From JBCDJG01 sp038748065 (GTDB taxonomy: Bacteria > Pseudomonadota > Gammaproteobacteria > Pseudomonadales > Halieaceae): a DNA stretch of 64,000 nucleotides. The notes below the pieces were generated by a model. It saw nothing but the letters and a program-made list of their open reading frames with translations, ran no database searches and was not told the DNA's origin. Below, in pieces: positions 55,662 to 63,195 of the stretch (positions within the stretch are counted from its first letter, which is position 1; the number at the start of each line of letters is the position of its first letter). The translations under genes and the position numbers were made by a program. The stretch lies in assembly GCA_038748065.1 (NCBI GenBank), contig JBCDJG010000005.1, positions 62,001 to 126,000 of the forward strand. The letters are read 5' to 3'.

Positions 55662-55780
55662 CTTGTGCGTATGCGGGACAGTCTGCGCCCACTAACCGCA
55701 CAGCGCAGATAGACCTTGGCCGGGGCGGTTTTAAGGACTGGCGTTCGACTGTTTTCTTCTAAAAACCGCAGAAAATATAG

Positions 55781-56698
55781 CTAATGGCTATTTGCCAGTA
55801 GCAAGGCCTCCATCAAGGCCTTCTGGGCGTGCAGGCGGTTCTCGGCCTCGTCCCAGATGACCGTATCTGCAGCATCCATCAGTTCAGCGCTGATCTCCTC
55901 GCCGCGGTGCGCTGGCAGGCAGTGCATATACAGGGCATCTGCGGCAGCCAGGCTCATCAGCTCCCCATTGACCTGGTAGGGCGCAAAAACCTGCTGTCGA
56001 TGCCGCTGCTCACTTTCCTGCCCCATGGATGCCCAGACATCGGTCACTACCAGATGAGCGCCGGCGACCGCGCGCGCGGGGTTGTGCACCACGTTGACGC
56101 GATCGCGGTTGGCGCTGAGCAAATCAGCGTCTGGTTCAAAGCCCGGCGGGCAGGCGATACGCAGCTCAAAGTCGAACTGCCTGGCCGCGTTGATATAAGA
56201 CTGGCACATGTTATTGCCGTCACCCACCCACGCGACCGTGCGGCCGGCGATGCTGCCGCGGTGCTCAGCGAAGGTTTGCATATCGGCCAGAAGCTGGCAG
56301 GGGTGGTAGTCGTCGGTCAGAGCATTGATGACGGGCACGCTGGAGTGCGCGGCGAAGCGTTCGACAATGTCATGACCGAAGGTCCTTATCATGATGATGT
56401 CGACCATCGACGAGATGACCCGTGCGCTATCCTCAATGGGCTCGCCACGGCCAAGCTGTGTATCGTTGGGCGATAGAAACATGGCGTGCCCACCTAGCTG
56501 TGCCATGCCCGCCTCGAAAGACACGCGTGTTCGAGTCGAGGACTTGGCGAAGATCATGCCGAGTACTGCGCCGTGAAAGCGCCGCTGATCCTCGCCTCGG
56601 TTGTGCGCAGTCTTGAGTTCAGATGCGCGGCCAATGATGTCTGCCAGTTCCTCCGGCGAGAAATCCAACAGCGTCAGGAAGTGCCGGGTGCCAGCCAT
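55781..56698 (-). CDS. argF: Ornithine carbamoyltransferase
   Basis: A 305-residue enzyme making citrulline from ornithine and carbamoyl phosphate in arginine synthesis. SSTRTR (53-58) binds carbamoyl phosphate. DDYHPCQ and MHCLPAHRG are the other active-site segments, with ornithine contacts in DVWASMGQE. It starts 3 bp after argD, so the two form one operon. Confidence 0.96.
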   Translation of the reverse strand: MAGTRHFLTLLDFSPEELADIIGRASELKTAHNRGEDQRRFHGAVLGMIFAKSSTRTRVSFEAGMAQLGGHAMFLSPNDTQLGRGEPIEDSARVISSMVDIIMIRTFGHDIVERFAAHSSVPVINALTDDYHPCQLLADMQTFAEHRGSIAGRTVAWVGDGNNMCQSYINAARQFDFELRIACPPGFEPDADLLSANRDRVNVVHNPARAVAGAHLVVTDVWASMGQESEQRHRQQVFAPYQVNGELMSLAAADALYMHCLPAHRGEEISAELMDAADTVIWDEAENRLHAQKALMEALLLANSH

Positions 56699-56701
56699 AC
56701 C

Positions 56702-57868
56702 CTAGGCCCTCGCAGCGACGACATTTGCGAGGCCATCGGCCAGCGCAACGGCCTCGTCTTCGCCGATAATGAGAGGCGGCAGCAGGCGCAAGGTGTTGCC
56801 GGCGGTGACATTGATCAGCAAACCTGCTGCCAGCGCGTCGGCCACCAGAGTGCTGCAATCCAGCTCAAGCTCAAAGCCCAGCATCAGCCCACGTCCCCGG
56901 GCCTCGCGTAGAACCCCTTGCTCCTTAAGGTGTGCGCCCAGCCGCGACTTGATCAGGTCTCCCATCGCGGTGGCATTGGGCATCAGCTGTTCGCGGTGAA
57001 TCGCGTCTACCACGGCCAATGCTGCGGCGCAGCACAGCGGATTGCCGCCATAGGTGGAGCCATGCTTACCCGCGCTGAGTACCTCCGCCGCAATGCCTTG
57101 AGCAAGGCAGGCTCCAATTGGCAGACCGTTACCCAGGCCCTTGGCCGTAGTGACCACGTCCGGCGTAATGCCCAGACCCTGATAGGCAAAGTAGGTGCCT
57201 GTTCGACCGTTGCCACTTTGGACCTCATCGACCATGAGCAGCCATCCCCGTTCGCTGCACAGTGCGCGAACCGCTTGCAGGTAGCCGTGATCCAGCACGT
57301 GAATACCGCCTTCGCCCTGTATGGGCTCCAGCAATACAGCCACAACATCCTGGTTGTGCTCGGCGATTTGCGTCAATGCGTCGATGTCGTTGCGCTTGGC
57401 ACGCACGAAGCCGCTGACCAGCGGTTCGAAACCGGCCTGTATCTTGCGGTTACCCGTGGCGCTCAAGGTGGCCAGCGTGCGACCGTGGAAGCTGTCTTCC
57501 AGCACAATAATGTTGGGCCGCTCCACGCCACGGCCGTGGCCGTAGAGGCGCGCCAGCTTGATCGCAGCCTCGTTGGCCTCTGCGCCCGAGTTGCCGAAAA
57601 AGCAGGCCGTCATGCCGCTCGCAGTGCCGAGGGCCTGTGCAAGCTGTTGTTGCTGCTCGATATGGTAGAGATTGGACGTATGGATCACGCGCGCGGCCTG
57701 CTCTGCCACAGCGGTAACGAGGGCAGGGTGAGCATGGCCGAGTGCGTTGACGCCGATACCGGAGATACCGTCAAGGTAGCGTCGCCCGTCGCCGTCAAAG
57801 AGGTAAACACCTTCGCCATGACTGAAGGTCACGGGGAGCCTCGCATAGGTCGGCATGAGCGCGGACAT
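56702..57868 (-). CDS. argD: Acetylornithine aminotransferase
   Basis: A 388-residue PLP enzyme of class III aminotransferases, converting N-acetylglutamate semialdehyde to N-acetylornithine. MVDEVQSGNGRTG holds the PLP-pyridine Asp, and TTAKGLGNGLPIGA holds the Schiff-base Lys. ATG at 57868 with GGAGG upstream is the true start; the frame open to 58015 runs through a terminator-like hairpin. It is co-transcribed with argF. A promoter and terminator lie about 110-170 bp upstream. Confidence 0.94.
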   Translation of the reverse strand: MSALMPTYARLPVTFSHGEGVYLFDGDGRRYLDGISGIGVNALGHAHPALVTAVAEQAARVIHTSNLYHIEQQQQLAQALGTASGMTACFFGNSGAEANEAAIKLARLYGHGRGVERPNIIVLEDSFHGRTLATLSATGNRKIQAGFEPLVSGFVRAKRNDIDALTQIAEHNQDVVAVLLEPIQGEGGIHVLDHGYLQAVRALCSERGWLLMVDEVQSGNGRTGTYFAYQGLGITPDVVTTAKGLGNGLPIGACLAQGIAAEVLSAGKHGSTYGGNPLCCAAALAVVDAIHREQLMPNATAMGDLIKSRLGAHLKEQGVLREARGRGLMLGFELELDCSTLVADALAAGLLINVTAGNTLRLLPPLIIGEDEAVALADGLANVVAARA

Positions 57869-57979
57869 GATAATTCCTCCCGGGGCAGCAGCCTCAAATA
57901 GTTCAGGCGGGCCCTTTACTGGATGGCCCCCAAAGTGACGGGCCGCTAAAACAAAAACTTGAAACGAAAACCTAAAACG

Positions 57980-58001
57980 AAAAAAGGCAGCGCGGGCTGC
58001 C
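57980..58001 (-). terminator. Intrinsic terminator in the argD leader
   Basis: On the minus strand GGCAGC-CCGC-GCTGCC is followed by TTTTTT. It lies 112 bp upstream of argD with no gene before it on that strand, directly after a possible promoter. It looks like an attenuator or the end of a very short RNA. Confidence 0.7.
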
Positions 58002-58014
58002 TCAGTAGTGTCCA

Positions 58015-58043
58015 ACTATAGCAATCCGCCCCCATCAGGTCCA
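58015..58043 (-). promoter_or_regulatory. Possible promoter for argDF or a short RNA
   Basis: On the minus strand TGGACC, a 17-bp spacer and TATAGT resemble -35 and -10 elements. Transcripts would reach the hairpin at 57980-58001 within about 30 nt. Confidence 0.4.
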
Positions 58044-58139
58044 GCGCTCCCGGCGCCGCTCCACCGTCAGGGTATTGAAACCTGACCCATGAAATCGGGT
58101 AGAATGGCGGGCCAAATCACAGCGTCATCGAGAAGACTT

Positions 58140-58469
58140 ATGGACATTATCGACACCATCAAAGACCAGATAGAGAACAACCGCATCCTGCTTTATATGA
58201 AGGGCTCCCCGAACCAGCCTCAATGTGGTTTCTCGGCACGCACGGTCCAGGCCCTGATGCAGTGTGGCGAGCGTTTTGCCTACGTTGATATTCTCAGCAA
58301 CCCCGAGATTCGCGCGAACCTGCCAACCTATGCGAACTGGCCGACCTTTCCACAGCTCTGGGTCGATGGAGAGCTGATCGGCGGGTGCGATATCGTCACA
58401 GAGATGTTCGAAAGCGGTGAATTGCAAACGCTGATCAAGGACTCTGCGAGCGCCGCCGAGGCGAGCTAG
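58140..58469 (+). CDS. grxD: Monothiol glutaredoxin Grx4
   Basis: A 109-residue CGFS-type glutaredoxin that binds a 2Fe-2S cluster with glutathione and delivers or senses iron-sulfur clusters. The motif is CGFS with C29, and the cis-Pro WPTFPQLWVDGELIGGCDI segment follows. ATG at 58140 is taken instead of 58089. It ends in a strong terminator. The iron theme continues with the neighbouring bfr and bfd. Confidence 0.95.
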   Translation: MDIIDTIKDQIENNRILLYMKGSPNQPQCGFSARTVQALMQCGERFAYVDILSNPEIRANLPTYANWPTFPQLWVDGELIGGCDIVTEMFESGELQTLIKDSASAAEAS

Positions 58470-58493
58470 CTCGGTTCGGACTCAGCCTCAAAG

Positions 58494-58527
58494 AAAAAGC
58501 CACCACTGAAAAGTGGTGGCTTTTTTA
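58494..58527. terminator. Bidirectional intrinsic terminator
   Basis: GCCACCACT and AGTGGTGGC form a 9-bp stem with a GAAA loop, followed by TTTTTT and preceded by AAAAA. It can end grxD from the left and bfr from the right. Confidence 0.9.
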
Positions 58528-58578
58528 TCGCCCGCTTCCTGTCGACACGCCCATTCGGCGGGCCGAAGCGCAGCGACT

Positions 58579-59058
58579 TTAGCTCTTGACTGAGTGCATG
58601 GCCGTCTGCAGGTAGTTTTGCAGGCCGACTTTGTCGATCAGGCCGAGTTGGGTCTCCAGCCAGTCGATGTGCTCCTCTTCCGCCTCCATGATCTCGACAA
58701 ACAGCTCACGCGAGACGTAGTCACCCACGGCCTGGCTGTGATCAATAGCCGCTTTCAGATCTGCGTGCGCAATGTGTTCCAGCTTGAGATCGCACTCCAG
58801 CATTTCCTTGGTGTTCTCGCCGATCATCAGCTTGCCGAGATCCTGCAGGTTGGGCAGGCCCTCCAGGAATAAAATGCGCTCGATCAGCTTGTCGGCGTGC
58901 TTCATTTCGTCGATGGACTCGTGGTATTCGTAGTCACCGAGTTCCGTCAAACCCCAGTCTTTGAACATCCGCGAGTGCAAGAAGTACTGGTTAATGGCAA
59001 CGAGTTCGTTGGCGAGTATCTGGTTAAGATGCTCGATTACTTTGGGATCACCTTTCAC
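58579..59058 (-). CDS. bfr: Bacterioferritin
   Basis: A 159-residue haem-containing 24-mer ferritin that oxidises and stores iron. Ferroxidase ligands E18, E51 and H54 and the later EEEH pair are present. M52 in EMKHAD is the haem ligand. The start is GTG with an excellent GGAGG. A Fur-box-like region lies about 80 bp upstream, and bfd is the next gene upstream in the same direction. Confidence 0.95.
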   Translation of the reverse strand: MKGDPKVIEHLNQILANELVAINQYFLHSRMFKDWGLTELGDYEYHESIDEMKHADKLIERILFLEGLPNLQDLGKLMIGENTKEMLECDLKLEHIAHADLKAAIDHSQAVGDYVSRELFVEIMEAEEEHIDWLETQLGLIDKVGLQNYLQTAMHSVKS

Positions 59059-59138
59059 TGTGTTTTCCTCCGCTTGTCAGTGAGGTGGCAAGTATGCGGA
59101 TGAGATCGAGCAATGTCAACGTAAGTTATTGATTTTAT

Positions 59139-59172
59139 TGATAATTTATAATGATAATCAGAGTGATTCTCA
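59139..59172. promoter_or_regulatory. Fur-box-like region upstream of bfr
   Basis: AT-rich GATAAT/GATTCTC-type repeats (TGATAAT, AATGATAATCA, GTGATTCTCA) make two overlapping near-matches to the 19-bp Fur box. The site lies in the bfr promoter region. Confidence 0.7.
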
Positions 59173-59273
59173 GCAGCTTTATGTGTCCAGGGTTTGTATG
59201 CCTAAGTGGATAAAGCGCGGTTTGTGCAGGCAGCCACGGTGGTGACAGGGAACCCGGCGCAGTGGCCAGGCAT

Positions 59274-59296
59274 AAAAAAGCCGGCGTGGGCCGGCT
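59274..59296 (-). terminator. Terminator after bfd
   Basis: On the minus strand GCCGGC-CCAC-GCCGGC is followed by TTTTTT, 35 bp after the bfd stop. Confidence 0.85.
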
Positions 59297-59329
59297 CTTG
59301 GTGCTGGGTGAGGGCGTGCTCGTGAGGCT

Positions 59330-59536
59330 TCAGGTGACGGCGTAAAAGAGCTGCTCTGCATCGGCTGGCATAGCGTCGAGTGATTCGCGCACGATCTCTC
59401 GCGCTAGCACACCACATTTACCGCACTGGCTGGCGACGCCCAGGGTGTTGCGGACTTCTCGTATGGAGCCGGCGCCGTCCTGGACCGCAGCGCGAATCTG
59501 GGTATCGGTGATGCCTTTGCAAATGCATACGTACAT
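59330..59536 (-). CDS. bfd: Bacterioferritin-associated ferredoxin
   Basis: A 68-residue 2Fe-2S protein that donates electrons to bacterioferritin to release stored iron. Ligands are C4, C6, C38 and C41 (VCICKG and QCGKC). It starts just downstream of a Fur-box-like sequence and has its own terminator, so it is expressed separately from bfr under iron limitation. Confidence 0.95.
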   Translation of the reverse strand: MYVCICKGITDTQIRAAVQDGAGSIREVRNTLGVASQCGKCGVLAREIVRESLDAMPADAEQLFYAVT

Positions 59537-59578
59537 GGCTTGCGGGCCTGTTTACTTTCTGTATGCACGGGAAGGTAA

Positions 59579-59598
59579 TAATAATGAGAATGATTGTC
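59579..59598. promoter_or_regulatory. Fur box upstream of bfd
   Basis: TAATAATGAGAATGATTGTC closely follows the Fur consensus of GATAAT-type hexamers. It lies 43 bp upstream of the bfd start. Confidence 0.75.
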
Positions 59599-59616
59599 AA
59601 CAATATTCAGACTTTC

Positions 59617-60252
59617 TTACCCCGCATGCGTGGCTGAACGCAGAGCCGCCTGCACCAGTTCCAGTCGATCGTTGCCAAAGTACATGTCTTCGCCGATGAA
59701 CAAGGTGGGTGAACCGAAGCCGCCCCGGGCGATCAGCTCATCTGTGTTCGCGCGCAGCCGGTCCTTGTAGTGTTGGTCTTTGGTGGCGGCGAGCAGCGCA
59801 TCCGGATCCACCCCCACCGAGGCGCCCAGCCGCGCGAGCACTGCCGGGTCAGCGATATTGGTCTCGGACCCGCCGCCCCAGTAAGCCTTGAAAACGGCAA
59901 GAGAATAAGGCACCAACTTGCCCTGGTCGTTGGCAAAGAGGGCTCCGCGCATGGCATTGACGGCGTTGATCGGATGTCCCGTGGGCCAGGCCAGCGTGAT
60001 ATTTGCCAAGCGCGCCCAGTCCGCAAGATCCTTGAAGTAGTAACGCAGCTTGGGAGAATCTGCCGAGAGGAACTGCTCGCGACCGCTGTAGACCCCCTGG
60101 TTGACCTCGTTGAACACGCCGCCGACGATGATCGGGCGCCACTCGATATGAACGCGCAGAGACTCACAGATTGGCAGGATCCGACTGAAAGCGAGATAGG
60201 TCCACGGGCTAGAGCAGTCGTAAAAGAACTCTAGTGCAGTGCCCTTGGCCAT
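59617..60252 (-). CDS. 2-Hydroxychromene-2-carboxylate isomerase family protein (DsbA-like fold)
   Basis: A 211-residue kappa-class GST/DsbA-like protein. The active-site loop is DCSSPWTYLA, where the Ser takes the place of the DsbA Cys pair. The cis-Pro loop is GGFGSPTLFIGEDMYFG. The central RPIIVGGVFN and PTGHPINAVNAMRG segments are typical of HCCA isomerases of naphthalene-type degradation, though many homologues act on other substrates with glutathione. No aromatic pathway genes are adjacent. Confidence 0.85.
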   Translation of the reverse strand: MAKGTALEFFYDCSSPWTYLAFSRILPICESLRVHIEWRPIIVGGVFNEVNQGVYSGREQFLSADSPKLRYYFKDLADWARLANITLAWPTGHPINAVNAMRGALFANDQGKLVPYSLAVFKAYWGGGSETNIADPAVLARLGASVGVDPDALLAATKDQHYKDRLRANTDELIARGGFGSPTLFIGEDMYFGNDRLELVQAALRSATHAG

Positions 60253-60308
60253 GGCGCGCTCCGGTATTTTTGCTGCCGCAGCTTAGCACACGGGCCTCCC
60301 TCATCAGG

Positions 60309-60314
60309 TATAAT
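60309..60314 (+). promoter_or_regulatory. Probable -10 element of the proA operon
   Basis: A perfect TATAAT lies 60 bp upstream of proA. A matching -35 is not evident. Confidence 0.5.
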
Positions 60315-60374
60315 CGCCGGCCCCGCGGAAAGGGTCCCGGACAACGGGCCCTGGGGAAAAGGTAAAGTGGGACA

Positions 60375-61637
60375 GTGGAAACGGACATCGAACAGTACGT
60401 TGAGCAGCTTGGCCGGGCGGCGCGCGATGCGTCACGCCTGGTAGCGGCCTCGAGCACGGCGGCGCGCAATCGCGCGCTGCTGGCCTCGCGCGACGCGCTT
60501 GATGGCGCTCGGTCAACACTGGCCGAGGCCAATGCTGAAGATCTTGAACGAGGCCGTGGCAGTGGCCTTGATGCGGCCCTGCTGGATCGGCTGGAGCTGA
60601 CCCCCGGCCGCATCGATACCATGCTGGAGGGCCTGACCCAGGTGGCTGCTTTGCCGGACCCGGTGGGCAGTATCAGTGATATGAACACCATGCCCAGCGG
60701 TATTCAGGTCGGCCGTATGCGCGTGCCCCTGGGCGTTATCGGTATTATCTATGAATCCAGGCCCAACGTGACCGTCGAAGCGGCCAGTCTCTGCCTGAAA
60801 TCCGGCAACGCCACGATTTTGCGCGGCGGCTCCGAGTCCCTGGCATCGAATACAGCCATTGCTCGCTGCCTTGCGGCAGGCCTGCGCGATGCGCAGCTGC
60901 CCGAGGCCGCTGTGCAGGTTGTTGCCACGCGTGATCGTGCGGTAGTGGGACAGATGATCACCCGCCCGGAATATATCGATGTTATCGTGCCCCGGGGCGG
61001 CAAGGGCTTGATAGAGCGGATCAGCAAAGACGCCCGTGTGCCAGTGATCAAGCACTTGGACGGCGTGTGCCACGTCTATATAGATGAAGGCGCTGATCAC
61101 GACATGGCCCATGCGGTTGCGCTCAACGCCAAGACCCAGCGCTACGGTACCTGCAATACCATGGAGACCCTGCTCGTTGCCGCCAGCGAGGCCGATGCAG
61201 TGCTGCCGCCGCTGGCGGCGGCCTATCTTGATGCCGGCGTTGAACTGCGCGGCTGTGAGCGTACCCGGCAGATTATGGCCAGCGCTCTACCCGCAAGCGA
61301 GCAAGACTGGTATGAGGAGTACCTGGCCCCCGTCCTCGCAGTGCGCATTGTCGATGATGTGGATGCGGCCATCGCGCACATTACGACCTACAGCTCTCAG
61401 CATACCGATGCTATTGTGACCAACGACCACGGCCGCGCCATGCGTTTTTTGCGCGAAGTGGATTCCAGCTCCGTCATGGTTAACGCATCAACGCGTTTTG
61501 CCGACGGCTTTGAGTATGGCCTGGGTGCGGAAATCGGCATCTCTACTGATAAGCTCCACGCTCGCGGCCCCGTGGGGCTTGAGGGCCTGACCTCACAGAA
61601 GTTCATCGTGCTGGGCGAGGGGCAGGTCCGCCGTTGA
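60375..61637 (+). CDS. proA: Gamma-glutamyl phosphate reductase
   Basis: A 420-residue NADPH-dependent enzyme of proline synthesis, reducing gamma-glutamyl phosphate to the semialdehyde. The catalytic Cys is in QRYGTCNTMETLLV. GVIGIIYESRPNVTVEAA and FADGFEYGLGAEIGIST are family signatures. The start is GTG. First gene of proA-nadD-rsfS-rlmH-mrdA; its stop overlaps the nadD start. Confidence 0.96.
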   Translation: METDIEQYVEQLGRAARDASRLVAASSTAARNRALLASRDALDGARSTLAEANAEDLERGRGSGLDAALLDRLELTPGRIDTMLEGLTQVAALPDPVGSISDMNTMPSGIQVGRMRVPLGVIGIIYESRPNVTVEAASLCLKSGNATILRGGSESLASNTAIARCLAAGLRDAQLPEAAVQVVATRDRAVVGQMITRPEYIDVIVPRGGKGLIERISKDARVPVIKHLDGVCHVYIDEGADHDMAHAVALNAKTQRYGTCNTMETLLVAASEADAVLPPLAAAYLDAGVELRGCERTRQIMASALPASEQDWYEEYLAPVLAVRIVDDVDAAIAHITTYSSQHTDAIVTNDHGRAMRFLREVDSSSVMVNASTRFADGFEYGLGAEIGISTDKLHARGPVGLEGLTSQKFIVLGEGQVRR

Positions 61638-62275
61638 GCGTCGATCGCCCCGTTGCCGTGCTCGGCGGTACGTTCAATCCCATTCATTACGGCCACCTGC
61701 GCTCCGCGATAGAGCTGCTCGACGTGCTGAACCTGGCTGAACTGCGCCTCATGCCTTGTGCCCTGCCGCCGCACCGCGAACCACCGGGCTGTTCGGCCGA
61801 GCACCGCGCAACGATGGTCGATCTGGCCATTGCTGGCGCCGAGCGCTTGCGCTGCGACCGGCGAGAGCTGGATCGTAGCGGCCCTTCCTACACGATCGAC
61901 AGCCTTGAATCGATAAGGCGGGAGCTGGGCGACAGGCGTAGCCTGTGCCTGATTATGGGCGGCGACGCTATCCACAGCATCCGCAGCTGGTACCGCTGGC
62001 AGGAGCTGCTGGACTATTGCCATATTGTGGTGATCGCTCGTCCGGGCTGGCAGCTGCCGGATGCCGGGGAGGTCAGCGACTGGCTGGCCGCGCATCGCGT
62101 CTCACGACGCGACGAGCTGGCTGTTAGCCCAGCCGGCATGATCTGGCTGGAAGCGCTGCGCCCGCTCGCTATCTCTTCGACCGACATACGTACACTGCTG
62201 GCGGCAGGACGCAGCCCCCGCTACCTATTACCGGAGCCCGTAGTGGACTATATTGAACGCAACGCGCTGTATTGA
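61634..62275 (+). CDS. nadD: Nicotinate-nucleotide adenylyltransferase
   Basis: A 213-residue enzyme that makes nicotinate adenine dinucleotide in NAD synthesis. The nucleotidyltransferase motif GGTFNPIHYGH is at 11-21, and ISSTDIR near the C-terminus binds ATP. The start is TTG, overlapping the proA stop by 4 nt, so translation is coupled. Confidence 0.94.
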   Translation: MSVDRPVAVLGGTFNPIHYGHLRSAIELLDVLNLAELRLMPCALPPHREPPGCSAEHRATMVDLAIAGAERLRCDRRELDRSGPSYTIDSLESIRRELGDRRSLCLIMGGDAIHSIRSWYRWQELLDYCHIVVIARPGWQLPDAGEVSDWLAAHRVSRRDELAVSPAGMIWLEALRPLAISSTDIRTLLAAGRSPRYLLPEPVVDYIERNALY

Positions 62276-62356
62276 ATACCATGCGCCCAATCGATGAGGA
62301 CTTGATGACCGCCTTGCCCCCGCGAACACCCGCCGTCGCGCTCGCCGGAGCCCCGT

Positions 62357-62692
62357 GTGGACGCTGATACCCTGAAGCATCTAGTAGAATCCGCTCTCGA
62401 CGACTTGAAGGCCGTCAACACCGTCTCCCTCGACGTATCCGCGCTGACCGATGTGATGGACTATCTCGTTATCTGTTCCGGCACGTCCAATCGTCACGTC
62501 AAGTCATTAGCGGACAACGTCTGTATGGAAGCCAAGAAGGCTGGCCAGCGTCCGCTGGGCGTGGAAGGTGAGGACGCCGGTGAGTGGGTGCTGGTAGATT
62601 TTGGGGACGTCGTTGTGCACGTCATGCTCCCAGCGACACGCGACTTTTACGACCTGGAACGCCTCTGGTCGCACCCCGTTGCAGCCGACTGA
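62357..62692 (+). CDS. rsfS: Ribosomal silencing factor RsfS
   Basis: A 111-residue protein that binds L14 on the 50S subunit and blocks subunit joining in starvation. DYLVICSGTSNRHVKSLAD and GEWVLVDFGDVVVHVM are family signatures. The start is probably GTG at 62357. It ends directly before the rlmH ATG. Confidence 0.94.
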   Translation: MDADTLKHLVESALDDLKAVNTVSLDVSALTDVMDYLVICSGTSNRHVKSLADNVCMEAKKAGQRPLGVEGEDAGEWVLVDFGDVVVHVMLPATRDFYDLERLWSHPVAAD

Positions 62693-63163
62693 ATGCGCCT
62701 GAGTATAGTTGCCGTCGGCGGCAAGATGCCCGGCTGGGTAGACGCTGGCGTCACAGACTATACCCGCCGCCTGCCCCGTGAGCTAAAGGTGGACTGGCGC
62801 GAAATCCCGCTGGCACATCGTGGGCGTGATAACACCGCCGATAAGCTCCGTGAGCGCGAGGGGGAACAGATTCTGAAGGCCGTACCGGCGGCGGATCGGG
62901 TCATCGCGCTAGACGTTCTCGGGCACAGCTGGAGCACACCGGAGCTGGCTCGCCAGCTGACTGACTGGCAGATGTCTGGCGATAACTTCAGTCTCCTGAT
63001 TGGTGGACCTGACGGCTTGTCCGAGGCCTGTCTGGCGCGCGCGGAGCGGCGCTGGTCGTTGAGTGATCTGACCCTGCCGCATCCGCTGGTCCGGGTTGTG
63101 CTGGTGGAGCAGATTTATCGGGCTTGGACAATCACTGCCAACCACCCTTATCATCGGCAGTAG
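62693..63163 (+). CDS. rlmH: 23S rRNA pseudouridine-1915 N3-methyltransferase RlmH
   Basis: A 156-residue SPOUT methyltransferase acting on helix 69 of 23S rRNA. VIALDVLGHSWSTPELA, LLIGGPDGLSEACL and the C-terminal EQIYRAWTI..HPYHR are diagnostic. The start immediately follows the rsfS stop without a gap. Confidence 0.95.
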   Translation: MRLSIVAVGGKMPGWVDAGVTDYTRRLPRELKVDWREIPLAHRGRDNTADKLREREGEQILKAVPAADRVIALDVLGHSWSTPELARQLTDWQMSGDNFSLLIGGPDGLSEACLARAERRWSLSDLTLPHPLVRVVLVEQIYRAWTITANHPYHRQ

Positions 63164-63195
63164 ATCGAAGCGACACCCTCCCACGCTCAGGCTGC

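Larger units (their letters stand above)
54924..55780 (-). other. Long non-coding leader upstream of nrdA
   Basis: 857 bp between nrdA and argF without a convincing gene. From right to left it holds a DnaA-box-like sequence, two NrdR-like boxes with a possible promoter, three tandem 12-bp repeats, a 6-bp inverted pair (AGTCTG 55144-55149 with CAGACT 55166-55171), and CGCAAC repeated at 55215 and 55229. A GTG-started 141-codon frame (54992-55417, minus) shows no family likeness. The stretch may be a roughly 640-nt 5' leader RNA or contain a small RNA gene. Confidence 0.5.

Noticed and set aside
55248..55712. 154-codon plus-strand frame in the same gap
   Set aside because: It runs across the NrdR-like boxes and the tandem repeats and has no domain or plausible Shine-Dalgarno.
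54924..55780. Cobalamin riboswitch in front of nrdA
   Set aside because: The conserved B12-box core was not found by eye on the minus strand.
57400..57450. GGTTCGAAACC, resembling a tRNA T-arm
   Set aside because: It lies inside argD in frame and no acceptor or anticodon stem can be built around it.
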